Of a stretch of DNA of 8,524 nucleotides, positions 1-6,559 are shown piece by piece. Source of the stretch: Candidatus Aminicenantota bacterium (GTDB taxonomy: Bacteria; Acidobacteriota; Aminicenantia; UBA2199); contig DAOVIP010000054.1 of NCBI GenBank assembly GCA_030671465.1, positions 1-8,524 of the forward strand, in the 5' to 3' direction. The notes beneath the pieces were generated by a model. The model had not been told where the DNA came from and did not search any database. It saw nothing but the letters and a program-made list of their open reading frames with translations. A program made the translations under genes and the position numbers. Within the stretch, counting starts at the first letter, position 1; each line of letters starts with the position of its first letter.

Positions 1-1422
1 ATATTCCCTGGCCATTTGGGGGGACTTTTTATAAAGATCCAGAGCACTCTTTTCAATATCCGGTTGAATCGCTATGAAATTTCCTTCCAGTACCCTCTGG
101 ACTTTCTGAATATCCTGAATCATGTCACAGTATCTCGAATATGCGTAGTTGGCCACAAAATTAAATACCCAGAATGCCGATTCCCAGCTGAAATGATTGA
201 AATCAGCAGTCCCCACTGCATAAGCACGGGGAATTTCCCGCATACTGCAATACATGGGAACATAAACCGTGCTGAAAGTGTCATCCATTCCAATCCAGAT
301 GATTCCGCCAATCACATCCGGAAGCCAGGAGCGGGATTGGGTTATAAAAGACCAGCCAGTCTGTTGTGTGGATGTTGCTCTTTCATTAAAATATTCAACA
401 CCATCCACTTTCCAGGTCAAGGGACGCCAGCGATAGGGCAATTTATAGGGTCCGGCCCCCACTCCCCGGGTCATATCCAGTTCACTTCCTTCAAAATGAT
501 CCCTCATCAATTCCATCACATCTCGCAGCGATAATTTTTTATCCGGTTTAATCCACAGAGGAATGGGTTGGGCTCCTTCGACTCCCTTGATAAAATCAGA
601 TGAAAGATTTAATGATGGAGCTGCCCTTCTAAACATGCTCCAAACTCTAGCTTCACAAAACCGTAAAGCACCGTAATCCGGTGGTGCATAGGCATCCGCA
701 AAACTGAAATCCTCGTCTTTACCTTGGTAGTACCCCTTTCCACGGGCAAAAGAGATCACATCCTTGGCGTATAAGCAATTTTGTTTATCATTCAAAGGAA
801 ACTGCCGGATTCTGGCCTGGTTGGCATGGGCGCAGATATATCCATCAGGAATTCGTCGGGCCACCCAGACCGCTCCTTTGTTATCAGGTCCTTTGCCAAT
901 GATTTCCATGATCCATACTTCATTCTTATCCGAAATGGAAAGGGATTCTCCCGAGCTGTAGTAACCGTATTCCTTGACCAGATCTCCAATGATCAATATA
1001 CCTTCACGCGCGGTTCTGGCCCGCTGTAGCATGATATACATCAGGCTTCCATAGTCCATGATACCCTTAGGATCCTTCAATTCCTTGCGACCGCCATAGG
1101 TGGTCTCACCGATAGCAACCTGGTGCTCATTGATATTTCCCACAACAGAAAAGCTCTCTTCTACCTGTTCAATTTTTCCCAGGTATTTCCCGGTATCCCA
1201 TTCATATACATCCAGCCATGATTCTTTGAGATGACGACCAGCAGGCGTATAGTAAAGTTCACCATAGAGAACATGGGAATCGACAGAATAACTGATCATG
1301 GTACTTCTGTCAGCTGAAGCGCCCTTGGTAATCAAAAAATTGGTGCATGCCATTATCTCAAAATCCAACCATAAAACCATGAAAATGAGAATAAATATTG
1401 TTTTGAAAATTTTAGTAATCAT
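1..1422 (-). CDS. Secreted peptidase family C69 dipeptidase (Ntn hydrolase), C-terminus cut by window edge
   Basis: The frame is open for 474 codons from the ATG at 1422-1420 to the window edge, so only the C-terminus is missing (secreted members are usually somewhat over 500 residues). Residues 1-25 form a signal peptide with a hydrophobic core. The mature protein would begin at Cys26 in CTNFLITKGASADRST, the hallmark start of C69/U34 dipeptidases, where this Cys is the N-terminal nucleophile. Other family blocks seen are GNINEHQVAIGETTYGG (95-111), YICAHANQARI (195-205) and TRGVGAGPYKLP (318-329). From the family, it should hydrolyse dipeptides or short peptides outside the cytoplasm; its substrate cannot be read here. 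The start is supported by AAAGGAGGG 11 nt upstream. It is divergent from the DAK-DegV gene. The variant ADRST, where ADGST is common, is a small oddity. The family call is firm. Confidence 0.93.
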   Translation of the reverse strand, partial: MITKIFKTIFILIFMVLWLDFEIMACTNFLITKGASADRSTMISYSVDSHVLYGELYYTPAGRHLKESWLDVYEWDTGKYLGKIEQVEESFSVVGNINEHQVAIGETTYGGRKELKDPKGIMDYGSLMYIMLQRARTAREGILIIGDLVKEYGYYSSGESLSISDKNEVWIMEIIGKGPDNKGAVWVARRIPDGYICAHANQARIRQFPLNDKQNCLYAKDVISFARGKGYYQGKDEDFSFADAYAPPDYGALRFCEARVWSMFRRAAPSLNLSSDFIKGVEGAQPIPLWIKPDKKLSLRDVMELMRDHFEGSELDMTRGVGAGPYKLPYRWRPLTWKVDGVEYFNERATSTQQTGWSFITQSRSWLPDVIGGIIWIGMDDTFSTVYVPMYCSMREIPRAYAVGTADFNHFSWESAFWVFNFVANYAYSRYCDMIQDIQKVQRVLEGNFIAIQPDIEKSALDLYKKSPQMAREY

Positions 1423-1433
1423 GATTTTTCAAC

Positions 1434-1439
1434 CCTCCT
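1434..1439 (-). promoter_or_regulatory. Shine-Dalgarno site of the C69 dipeptidase
   Basis: On the minus strand AGGAGG lies 11 nt before the ATG at 1422. It fixes the start of the signal peptide; the next in-frame ATG (Met15) lies inside the hydrophobic core and has no such site. Confidence 0.75.
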
Positions 1440-1493
1440 TTGCCACCTGGTGAATGATCAACGAATTTGAATATTTAAAAAAACACATCAACT

Positions 1494-1522
1494 ATTTTAT
1501 ATAAATCAAAACCTGAAGTAAA
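1494..1522 (-). promoter_or_regulatory. Candidate sigma-70 promoter of the C69 dipeptidase
   Basis: Minus-strand TTTACT (1522-1517) and TAAAAT (1499-1494) are separated by 17 bp. Transcription would begin near 1487, giving a leader of about 65 nt. It stands back to back with the candidate promoter of the DAK-DegV gene. The call rests on hexamer match and spacing only, in AT-rich DNA. Confidence 0.35.
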
Positions 1523-1534
1523 GAAAATAATTTA

Positions 1535-1563
1535 TTGCAATAGTAAAATATTTGCTTTAGAAT
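1535..1563 (+). promoter_or_regulatory. Candidate sigma-70 promoter of the DAK-DegV fusion gene
   Basis: TTGCAA (1535-1540) and TAGAAT (1558-1563) are 17 bp apart. The predicted transcription start near 1570 leaves only about 20 nt before the ATG, and that leader has no recognisable Shine-Dalgarno sequence. Confidence 0.45.
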
Positions 1564-1590
1564 GAAATATTATTTAAATCCATCTTTATC

Positions 1591-3186
1591 ATGAAGAAAA
1601 TCAAGGGTTATAATTTAAAAAAAATTGTTTATCTAGACGGTATACGACTCAGGAATGCAATCCTGTCCAGTCTAGCTTTAATAAAAAAAAAAAGGAATTA
1701 TCTGAATAAAATAAATTTTTTCCCCATACCTGATAAAGATGCCGGAACAAATCTTTTCCATACATTGAACTTCATCGTTTCCGAACTATACTCTCTTGAG
1801 GATCGTTCGGTTACCTCAATGAGCTATCAATTATCCAAATCTGCCCTATCCGCTGCCCAAGGATATTCAGGTACTATTCTGGCCCAGTTCTTTCAAGGAT
1901 TTGCCCGGGGATTTTCAGGACAGGTCAGAATTTCAACAGCGGATTTTGCGCTTGCTTCACAAAAAGCTTCCAAAGCAGCTTATGCATCACTATCTGAACC
2001 TAAAGAAGGCACAATTTTAAGTGTTATGAGAGATTGGGCCAACTCGGTTTCCAAAATCGCCGGACAAACCGAAGATTTTGTCGAACTTCTAAATATAAGT
2101 TTGCAAGTGGCAAAACAATCCCTGGCTGAAACAAAAAAAATATTACCGGTTTTGAAAAAGGCCGGTGTGGTTGATGCAGGTGCTCAGGGATTTGTCTTTT
2201 TGCTGGATGGAATCCTGAATTTCATAAAAAAAGGAAATTTAAAAGATCTTCGAACTTTATCTCGAAATAACAAATCCAGTCGAGGACACAAATCTGAAAA
2301 AGAAATTCACGATTATTCAGGTGCTCAGCCAGTAGATGAATTTGGCATCGTGACCGACTCATCGTGTGATCTTCCCGATCATTTTTTAAAAAATTATCAG
2401 ATCCATGTAATTCCACTCAAAATCATATTTGGAACCGAAACCTTTCTCGATAAAGTACAGATCACCCCAACCGAATTCTATAATAAATTGATCAAATCAC
2501 CGATACATCCCAAAACCTCACAACCGGCATTGGCTGATGTCACCCGGCTATTCGATGAGGTTGTACCCAAATACAATCATATCCTGTCCATTCACCTACC
2601 CCGGGCAATAAGCGGAACCCTGTCGGTCGTTGAAAAAGCAGCCCAAAAATACGGGAAGAAGATTACCTGTATAGATGGAAAAAATATTTCAGCCGCTTTG
2701 GGACTGGTGACCATGGAAGCGATATATGCAATAGAGAAAGGTCTATCCCGGGAAAAGGTTATTAATCAAATCGAGCAATCGATTGAAAATATCAAAATTT
2801 TCATTGTTTTGCCCACGGTAAAATACCTGGTCAAGGGAGGAAGACTCAGTAAATCCAAGGGATTCATCGGACGTCTGCTTCGGTTGAATCCGATTTTATC
2901 TTTTGATACACAGGGACATATTGTGCCCCTGTCCAAAGCATTTGGAAACAAAGCAGCCTTGAAAAAAGCATTTAAAATCGCACAACAAGCGGTTAAAGAT
3001 TATAAGCGAATTAAATTCATGATTGCCCATGCCGATGCCCCGGTGAAAGCCAGGTGGGTATCCGTCAAGCTGTCCAGATTGTTTCAGCTGCAAGAGGAGA
3101 TAGAAATTGTTACGGTGGCCCCGGTTTTGGGTGTACATGTCGGACCCGGAACAGTTGGATTCGGATTTATCGGTTATCATCAATAA
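1591..3186 (+). CDS. DAK (DhaL/FakA-type) ATP-binding domain fused to DegV/FakB fatty-acid-binding domain
   Basis: Residues about 14-215 match the DhaL-like domain of fatty acid kinase FakA: NKINFFPIPDKDAGTN (39-54, metal-binding Asp48 and Asp50), AAQGYSGTIL (88-97), PKEGTIL (137-143) and AGVVDAGAQG (191-200). A basic linker leads to a complete DegV fold (251-531): FGIVTDSSCDLP (251-262), TSQPA (309-313), SGTLS (341-345), GGRLSK (416-421), HADAP (480-484) and the end motif GVHVGPG (514-520). In the two-protein system FakA phosphorylates a fatty acid held by FakB, giving acyl-phosphate for phospholipid synthesis; here both roles would sit in one cytoplasmic chain. FakA's middle and C-terminal domains, which dock FakB, are absent. 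Oddities are Lys49 and Ala51 where FakA has Gly and Thr (PDGDTGTN), Tyr92 for Asn (GNSG), no Shine-Dalgarno site, and an A11 tract early in the gene. The domain call is firm; kinase activity is inferred. Confidence 0.9.
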   Translation: MKKIKGYNLKKIVYLDGIRLRNAILSSLALIKKKRNYLNKINFFPIPDKDAGTNLFHTLNFIVSELYSLEDRSVTSMSYQLSKSALSAAQGYSGTILAQFFQGFARGFSGQVRISTADFALASQKASKAAYASLSEPKEGTILSVMRDWANSVSKIAGQTEDFVELLNISLQVAKQSLAETKKILPVLKKAGVVDAGAQGFVFLLDGILNFIKKGNLKDLRTLSRNNKSSRGHKSEKEIHDYSGAQPVDEFGIVTDSSCDLPDHFLKNYQIHVIPLKIIFGTETFLDKVQITPTEFYNKLIKSPIHPKTSQPALADVTRLFDEVVPKYNHILSIHLPRAISGTLSVVEKAAQKYGKKITCIDGKNISAALGLVTMEAIYAIEKGLSREKVINQIEQSIENIKIFIVLPTVKYLVKGGRLSKSKGFIGRLLRLNPILSFDTQGHIVPLSKAFGNKAALKKAFKIAQQAVKDYKRIKFMIAHADAPVKARWVSVKLSRLFQLQEEIEIVTVAPVLGVHVGPGTVGFGFIGYHQ

Positions 3187-3205
3187 TTAAATAAAACAGG
3201 AAGGC

Positions 3206-4393
3206 TTAAGTGGATTTATTAAGTTCCAGACGGTTGATGATATGCTGGTATTTATTTTCAATCACCGGCCAGGAATAGTTGTCCTGAAAAAATCGCACAC
3301 CATTTTTACCCAGCCTGGATCGAATCTCGGGGTTACCCTGCAACAATAACACAATGGCCTTGAATTCCTCATAATTGGAATACCATAATCCTGCATTGCT
3401 GCGTTTGCATTGACCCTGGAGTACTTCGGTTCTTCCATTGGCAACCACCGGCTTCCCAATGGCCCAGGCTTCCAGTGCCACCATGGAAAGCGATTCAAAC
3501 TGTGAGGGTATAATCAAAAAATCAGATCCTTTCAAGGCATCAAACTTCTCACTGTCAGATACAAATCCCAGATACCTGATTTTCGGGTGATCTGGAATTT
3601 CAATCAGTGATTTCCCCATCAGGACCAGGGTATAATCTATCTTCGTCTCTTCCAAGAATTTTAGATAAAACGAAAGCAGTTCCGGTATTCCCTTGTTTTC
3701 ATCCAAACGCCCGATATAGACAAAATAATTTTCAGGGATTTTGTATTTCTCCCGAAATACCCAAGGCGAAAATGAAGAGGGAATCTCCGAACCCACACCC
3801 ACGATATCTCCGATTACCGATTCATTTCCCGCAATTTGATTGATCATTGCCTTCTCTTCATGTGAATTGTAAACAATGGCTCCGGGTAAATTAAAAAAAT
3901 TCTTGAACATCCTCAAATATATTACATCATCATGTTCGGCAGTGGGAACCAGAATTGATTTTTCCCGGAACCTGGTAATACCCTGAAAAGAGTGATAATA
4001 ACGATAAGAGAAAAAAATGAAATAATCAAATTCCCCTTCCCTGTTCTCCAGTTCTTTGATCAGGGCAGGTACTCTGGGTCCCTCTTCATCCAGCCAGGTT
4101 ATTTCTTCCTCCAGGCTGTGCTCGCTGTTGAAAATAAAATCCTGAATTTTCCCGAACCGCTCCGGATCCCGGGTTTGATGGACATTGAAGCGGTTTACCC
4201 GGATGCCATCCACTTGATCCTGACCCGGGGGGAAATGAGGATCCCAGGTGATGTAATCCAGGGCCGTGGTGGTAAAAACTTCAATTGCATAGTATTTTGC
4301 CATTTTCTCGGTAATCAATTTGGCATGATATTCAGCACCCCCATTTATTTCTGAACCATATCGCTGAACCACAATCCCGATTTTTTTCTGCAT
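3206..4393 (-). CDS. GT-B fold glycosyltransferase (GT4 / glycosyl transferases group 1)
   Basis: The 395-residue protein has the two-domain GT-B layout. The N-terminal half starts with a short beta strand and a Gly-rich acceptor loop (KKIGIVVQRYGSEINGGAEY, 3-22). The C-terminal half has the GT4 nucleotide-sugar region: VYIGRLDENKGIPELL (225-240), IRYLGFVSD (272-280) and PSQFESLSMVALEAWAIGKP (296-315), with the E-x7-E pair at Glu300 and Glu308. There is no signal peptide or membrane segment, so it should act in the cytoplasm or at the inner membrane face. Donor sugar and acceptor cannot be read from sequence, and no other glycan gene adjoins it. Its stop is 20 bp from that of the convergent DAK-DegV gene, with no clear terminator between. 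It has no Shine-Dalgarno site and its -10 box lies 6 nt before the ATG, suggesting a leaderless mRNA. Confidence 0.9.
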   Translation of the reverse strand: MQKKIGIVVQRYGSEINGGAEYHAKLITEKMAKYYAIEVFTTTALDYITWDPHFPPGQDQVDGIRVNRFNVHQTRDPERFGKIQDFIFNSEHSLEEEITWLDEEGPRVPALIKELENREGEFDYFIFFSYRYYHSFQGITRFREKSILVPTAEHDDVIYLRMFKNFFNLPGAIVYNSHEEKAMINQIAGNESVIGDIVGVGSEIPSSFSPWVFREKYKIPENYFVYIGRLDENKGIPELLSFYLKFLEETKIDYTLVLMGKSLIEIPDHPKIRYLGFVSDSEKFDALKGSDFLIIPSQFESLSMVALEAWAIGKPVVANGRTEVLQGQCKRSNAGLWYSNYEEFKAIVLLLQGNPEIRSRLGKNGVRFFQDNYSWPVIENKYQHIINRLELNKST

Positions 4394-4399
4394 TGGCTT

Positions 4400-4408
4400 A
4401 TTATATCA
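4400..4408 (-). promoter_or_regulatory. Extended -10 promoter of the glycosyltransferase gene
   Basis: The minus strand reads TGATATAAT, a perfect extended -10 element (TGnTATAAT), followed by six bases and then the ATG. Standard -10 spacing puts +1 on the A of the start codon. No good -35 hexamer lies 16-18 bp upstream, which is normal for extended -10 promoters. Confidence 0.5.
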
Positions 4409-4451
4409 CATTAGACCATTTTGGTATGAACTTACTTCCGAACATCTCAAC

Positions 4452-4525
4452 TTCTCATCTTCACACTTCCATCTAAATACTGACTTGAATCTTGACCTCA
4501 GAATCAGTATTTGTTCTCATCTTCA
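4452..4525. repeat. 12-bp direct repeat flanking the etf upstream inverted repeat
   Basis: TTCTCATCTTCA occurs exactly at 4452-4463 and 4514-4525. The copies bracket the inverted repeat at 4475-4512; the right copy begins two bases after its right arm. The right copy also runs into a 10-bp palindrome, CTTCATGAAG (4521-4530). Function is unknown. Confidence 0.6.
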
Positions 4526-4562
4526 TGAAGCCTTGAAATCATATATTATTCTTAGTATTTGT
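4475..4562. promoter_or_regulatory. Candidate operator: inverted repeat plus third half-site upstream of etfBA
   Basis: AAATACTGA (4475-4483) and TCAGTATTT (4504-4512) are a perfect 9-bp inverted repeat with a 20-bp spacer. A third copy, TTAGTATTTGT (4552-4562), matches the right arm with its flank (TCAGTATTTGT, 4504-4514) at 10 of 11 bases and lies 10 bp before the -35 box of the etfB promoter. The array is in the 261-bp region between the divergent glycosyltransferase and etfB starts, so a regulator bound here could act on either. The regulator is not identifiable from this window. Confidence 0.4.
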
Positions 4563-4572
4563 ATTAATGAAT

Positions 4573-4601
4573 TTGACATTTCAGACCAAATATTATATAT
4601 A
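4573..4601 (+). promoter_or_regulatory. Candidate sigma-70 promoter of etfBA
   Basis: A consensus TTGACA (4573-4578) is followed after 17 bp by TATATA (4596-4601). A perfect TATAAT at 4606-4611 lies 10 bp further on but has no -35 at proper spacing; it could be a second, weaker start. The leader before the etfB ATG would be about 45 nt. Confidence 0.5.
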
Positions 4602-4642
4602 GGACTATAATCTTTTGAGTTTAAATATTCATCTCAACCATT

Positions 4643-4648
4643 AGGAGG
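4643..4648 (+). promoter_or_regulatory. Shine-Dalgarno site of etfB
   Basis: A consensus AGGAGG stands 6 nt before the ATG at 4655 and fixes the start, which matches the usual short N-terminus of EtfB. Confidence 0.85.
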
Positions 4649-4654
4649 ATATGC

Positions 4655-5434
4655 ATGAATATATATGTATGTATAAAACAGGTTCCTGATACCGAAGCTG
4701 TTTTAAATATTAAAGAAGGTAAGTTTATCAATGAAGAAAACATCAAATGGATTATCAGCCCCTATGATGAAATTGTCCTGGAATTTGCCTTGCAGTTAAA
4801 AGAGAAGAATTCAGACTTCAAGGTCACCCTGATTACGGTAGGCCCTCCCCGGGCAGAGAGCACCATCCGCAGCGGTCTGGCCATGGGTGCTGAAAATGCC
4901 ATTCATATTGAAGCGAGTGATTACCTTGATCATAAGACCATCGCCAAGGCATTGGCCCAGGCCTTGAAAAATGAGGGCGATTTCGGTGTCATCTTCACCG
5001 GGAAACAGGCCATTGATGACGATGCGAGTTTGACCCATATTTATCTTGCTCAAAGCCTGGAGATTCCGGTGGTCACAAATGTTATCGGATTTCAGATGGA
5101 AGCGGAGAAAGTCATTGTTGAGAGAGAGATTGATCAGGGAGCCAGGGAAAAAATCGAAATGAGTATCCCCTGTGTAATCGCTGCCACCAAAGGTATCAAT
5201 GATGTTAACGAGCCCAGATACGCTACCCTTATGGGTATCATGAAAGCCAAGAAAATACCCATTAAAAAAATATCGATTCAAGATCTGGGCATTGAAGGCG
5301 CCACTCCTACGGTCACAACGGAAAAATTGGAAGCACCGCCTGAAAAACCGTCCGGAAGAATCATTGAAGGCGAAGTAACAGAATCCATCAAAGAGCTGGT
5401 TAGATTGTTGAAAGATGAAGCCAAGGTATTATAG
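4655..5434 (+). CDS. etfB: Electron transfer flavoprotein, beta subunit
   Basis: The 259-residue protein is full length for EtfB. It opens with VCIKQVPDTEA (5-15), then SPYDEIVLEFALQLKE (35-50), VGPPRAEST (62-70), the nucleotide-binding GKQAIDDD (116-123) and the family signature around VEREIDQGAREKIEMS (155-170), NEPRYATL (185-192) and IMKAKK (195-200). EtfB pairs with EtfA; the dimer carries electrons between flavin dehydrogenases, such as acyl-CoA dehydrogenases, and a membrane or soluble acceptor. KQVPDT and GPPRAES resemble EtfB proteins of anaerobes, including bifurcating ones, while the C-terminal signature looks like the classical type, so I do not assign bifurcation. The loop after DDD reads ASLTH where relatives have NQTG or QVG, so the bound nucleotide may differ. 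It is the first gene of a two-gene operon; no dehydrogenase gene adjoins it in the window. Confidence 0.95.
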   Translation: MNIYVCIKQVPDTEAVLNIKEGKFINEENIKWIISPYDEIVLEFALQLKEKNSDFKVTLITVGPPRAESTIRSGLAMGAENAIHIEASDYLDHKTIAKALAQALKNEGDFGVIFTGKQAIDDDASLTHIYLAQSLEIPVVTNVIGFQMEAEKVIVEREIDQGAREKIEMSIPCVIAATKGINDVNEPRYATLMGIMKAKKIPIKKISIQDLGIEGATPTVTTEKLEAPPEKPSGRIIEGEVTESIKELVRLLKDEAKVL

Positions 5435-5438
5435 GAGG
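5433..5438 (+). promoter_or_regulatory. Shine-Dalgarno site of etfA overlapping the etfB stop
   Basis: AGGAGG shares bases with the TAG stop of etfB (5432-5434) and lies 5 nt before the etfA ATG. This arrangement favours translational coupling and equal subunit synthesis. Confidence 0.85.
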
Positions 5439-5443
5439 AATCA

Positions 5444-6388
5444 ATGTCAAACGTAGGCGTTTATATTGAGTTAAGAGGAGACGAGTTCAAAAAAGCAAAC
5501 CGTGAGGCCCTTGGTCTGGCCAGATCAAGTGGAAAAGATGTATATGCAATTATTTTTGCCAGAGACATCTCAGCCTATGAGAATGAATTCAAAGGAATAC
5601 CCAAAGTCATTCAAATAAAAAATGAGAACCTGACCTATCAACCGGATGTATATGCAGCAACCATTGCCAACATAATGAAAGAACATCAGTTAAATGATCT
5701 TCTGGGGGTTGCTTCCGCTCAGGGAAAGGATTTATTCCCTCGCATTGCAGCCAATACCGATGGCAGCATCATTAATGACTGCATCGCTGTGGATTTTGAT
5801 AACCATACGGTTAAAAAACCGGTTTATGCCGGGAAACTGATATCCACTTTCAAGCTGAGCGGTGAATTCCGGATTATTACCATCAGGCCCAATGTTTTTC
5901 CTGTTAAAGAAAAGGGGTCGGACAACCAGCCGGAAGTAATCGAGACTGGTATCGTGAAAGTTGAGGAAAAATTAAAAATTATCGATGTGATAAAAAGTGA
6001 AACCAAAAAGGTTGATTTAACCGAAGCCGAGATTATTATTTCAGGTGGAAGAGGAATGAAGGCCAAAGAAAATTTCAAAATACTGCAAGAAGTGGCCGAA
6101 GTCCTGAATGCCGGTGTGGGGGCATCCCGTGCAGCAGTTGATTCCGACTATGCCACTCCGGATATGCAGGTCGGGCAAACCGGAAAAGTGGTAAACCCAA
6201 AACTCTATATTGCCTGCGGTATATCGGGAGCCATTCAGCACTTTGTTGGCATGAAAACATCGAAAGTCATTGTGGCCATAAACAAGGATCCGGAAGCTCC
6301 CATATTCAAAAAAGCGAATTACGGCATTGTTGCCGATCTGTTTAAAGCTGTTCCCCTGCTAAAAGAAGAGCTACAGAAAATTCTATAG
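5444..6388 (+). CDS. etfA: Electron transfer flavoprotein, alpha subunit
   Basis: The 314-residue protein is the normal length for EtfA. The N-terminal Rossmann-like half is divergent, as usual. The C-terminal FAD domain is well conserved: SGGRGMKAKENF (200-211), GASRAAVDSDY (226-236), PDMQVGQTGK (239-248), YIACGISGAIQH (255-266) and AINKDPEAPIFKKANYGIVA (278-297). These are the loops that hold the electron-carrying FAD, including the Arg of GASR and Thr of GQTGK. It starts 9 bp after etfB and has its own strong Shine-Dalgarno site, so the two are one operon. No iron-sulfur extension is present at the N-terminus. The following 170 bp hold an inverted repeat that may end the transcript. Confidence 0.96.
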   Translation: MSNVGVYIELRGDEFKKANREALGLARSSGKDVYAIIFARDISAYENEFKGIPKVIQIKNENLTYQPDVYAATIANIMKEHQLNDLLGVASAQGKDLFPRIAANTDGSIINDCIAVDFDNHTVKKPVYAGKLISTFKLSGEFRIITIRPNVFPVKEKGSDNQPEVIETGIVKVEEKLKIIDVIKSETKKVDLTEAEIIISGGRGMKAKENFKILQEVAEVLNAGVGASRAAVDSDYATPDMQVGQTGKVVNPKLYIACGISGAIQHFVGMKTSKVIVAINKDPEAPIFKKANYGIVADLFKAVPLLKEELQKIL

Positions 6389-6421
6389 ATTGATTGCTGT
6401 CTGCAGCTGATTTGGGGAAAA

Positions 6422-6494
6422 GTAACCGGTATCAGTTATAAAAAAGGGTAAAAAAGGTGGGAGATATATTGAACGGAAAACCGATACCGGTTAC
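6422..6494. repeat. 12-bp perfect inverted repeat after etfA, possible bidirectional terminator
   Basis: GTAACCGGTATC (6422-6433) and GATACCGGTTAC (6483-6494) are exact reverse complements with a 49-base purine-rich spacer. A T-rich stretch (GTTTGTTTTTAATTT) follows about 16 bases after the right arm on the plus strand, and CTTTTCC follows the left arm on the minus strand. It lies between etfA and the convergent ORF ending at 6560, where a two-way terminator would fit. The long loop is not typical of an intrinsic terminator. Each arm contains the palindrome ACCGGT, so a protein-binding site is an alternative. Confidence 0.4.
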
Positions 6495-6559
6495 GGATAT
6501 ATTTGAGTTTGTTTTTAATTTCATTATTCAATCCAAATATAAAAGACATAGCCAAGCTT

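Noticed and set aside
16..534. 172-residue plus-strand ORF
   Set aside because: It lies in register opposite the C69 dipeptidase, starts with TTG without a ribosome site, and shows no family resemblance; the minus-strand translation has clear C69 motifs.
3187..3205. Terminator between the convergent DAK-DegV and glycosyltransferase genes
   Set aside because: Only weak pairing (CTTAA/TTAAG) is possible across the junction; nothing resembles an intrinsic terminator.
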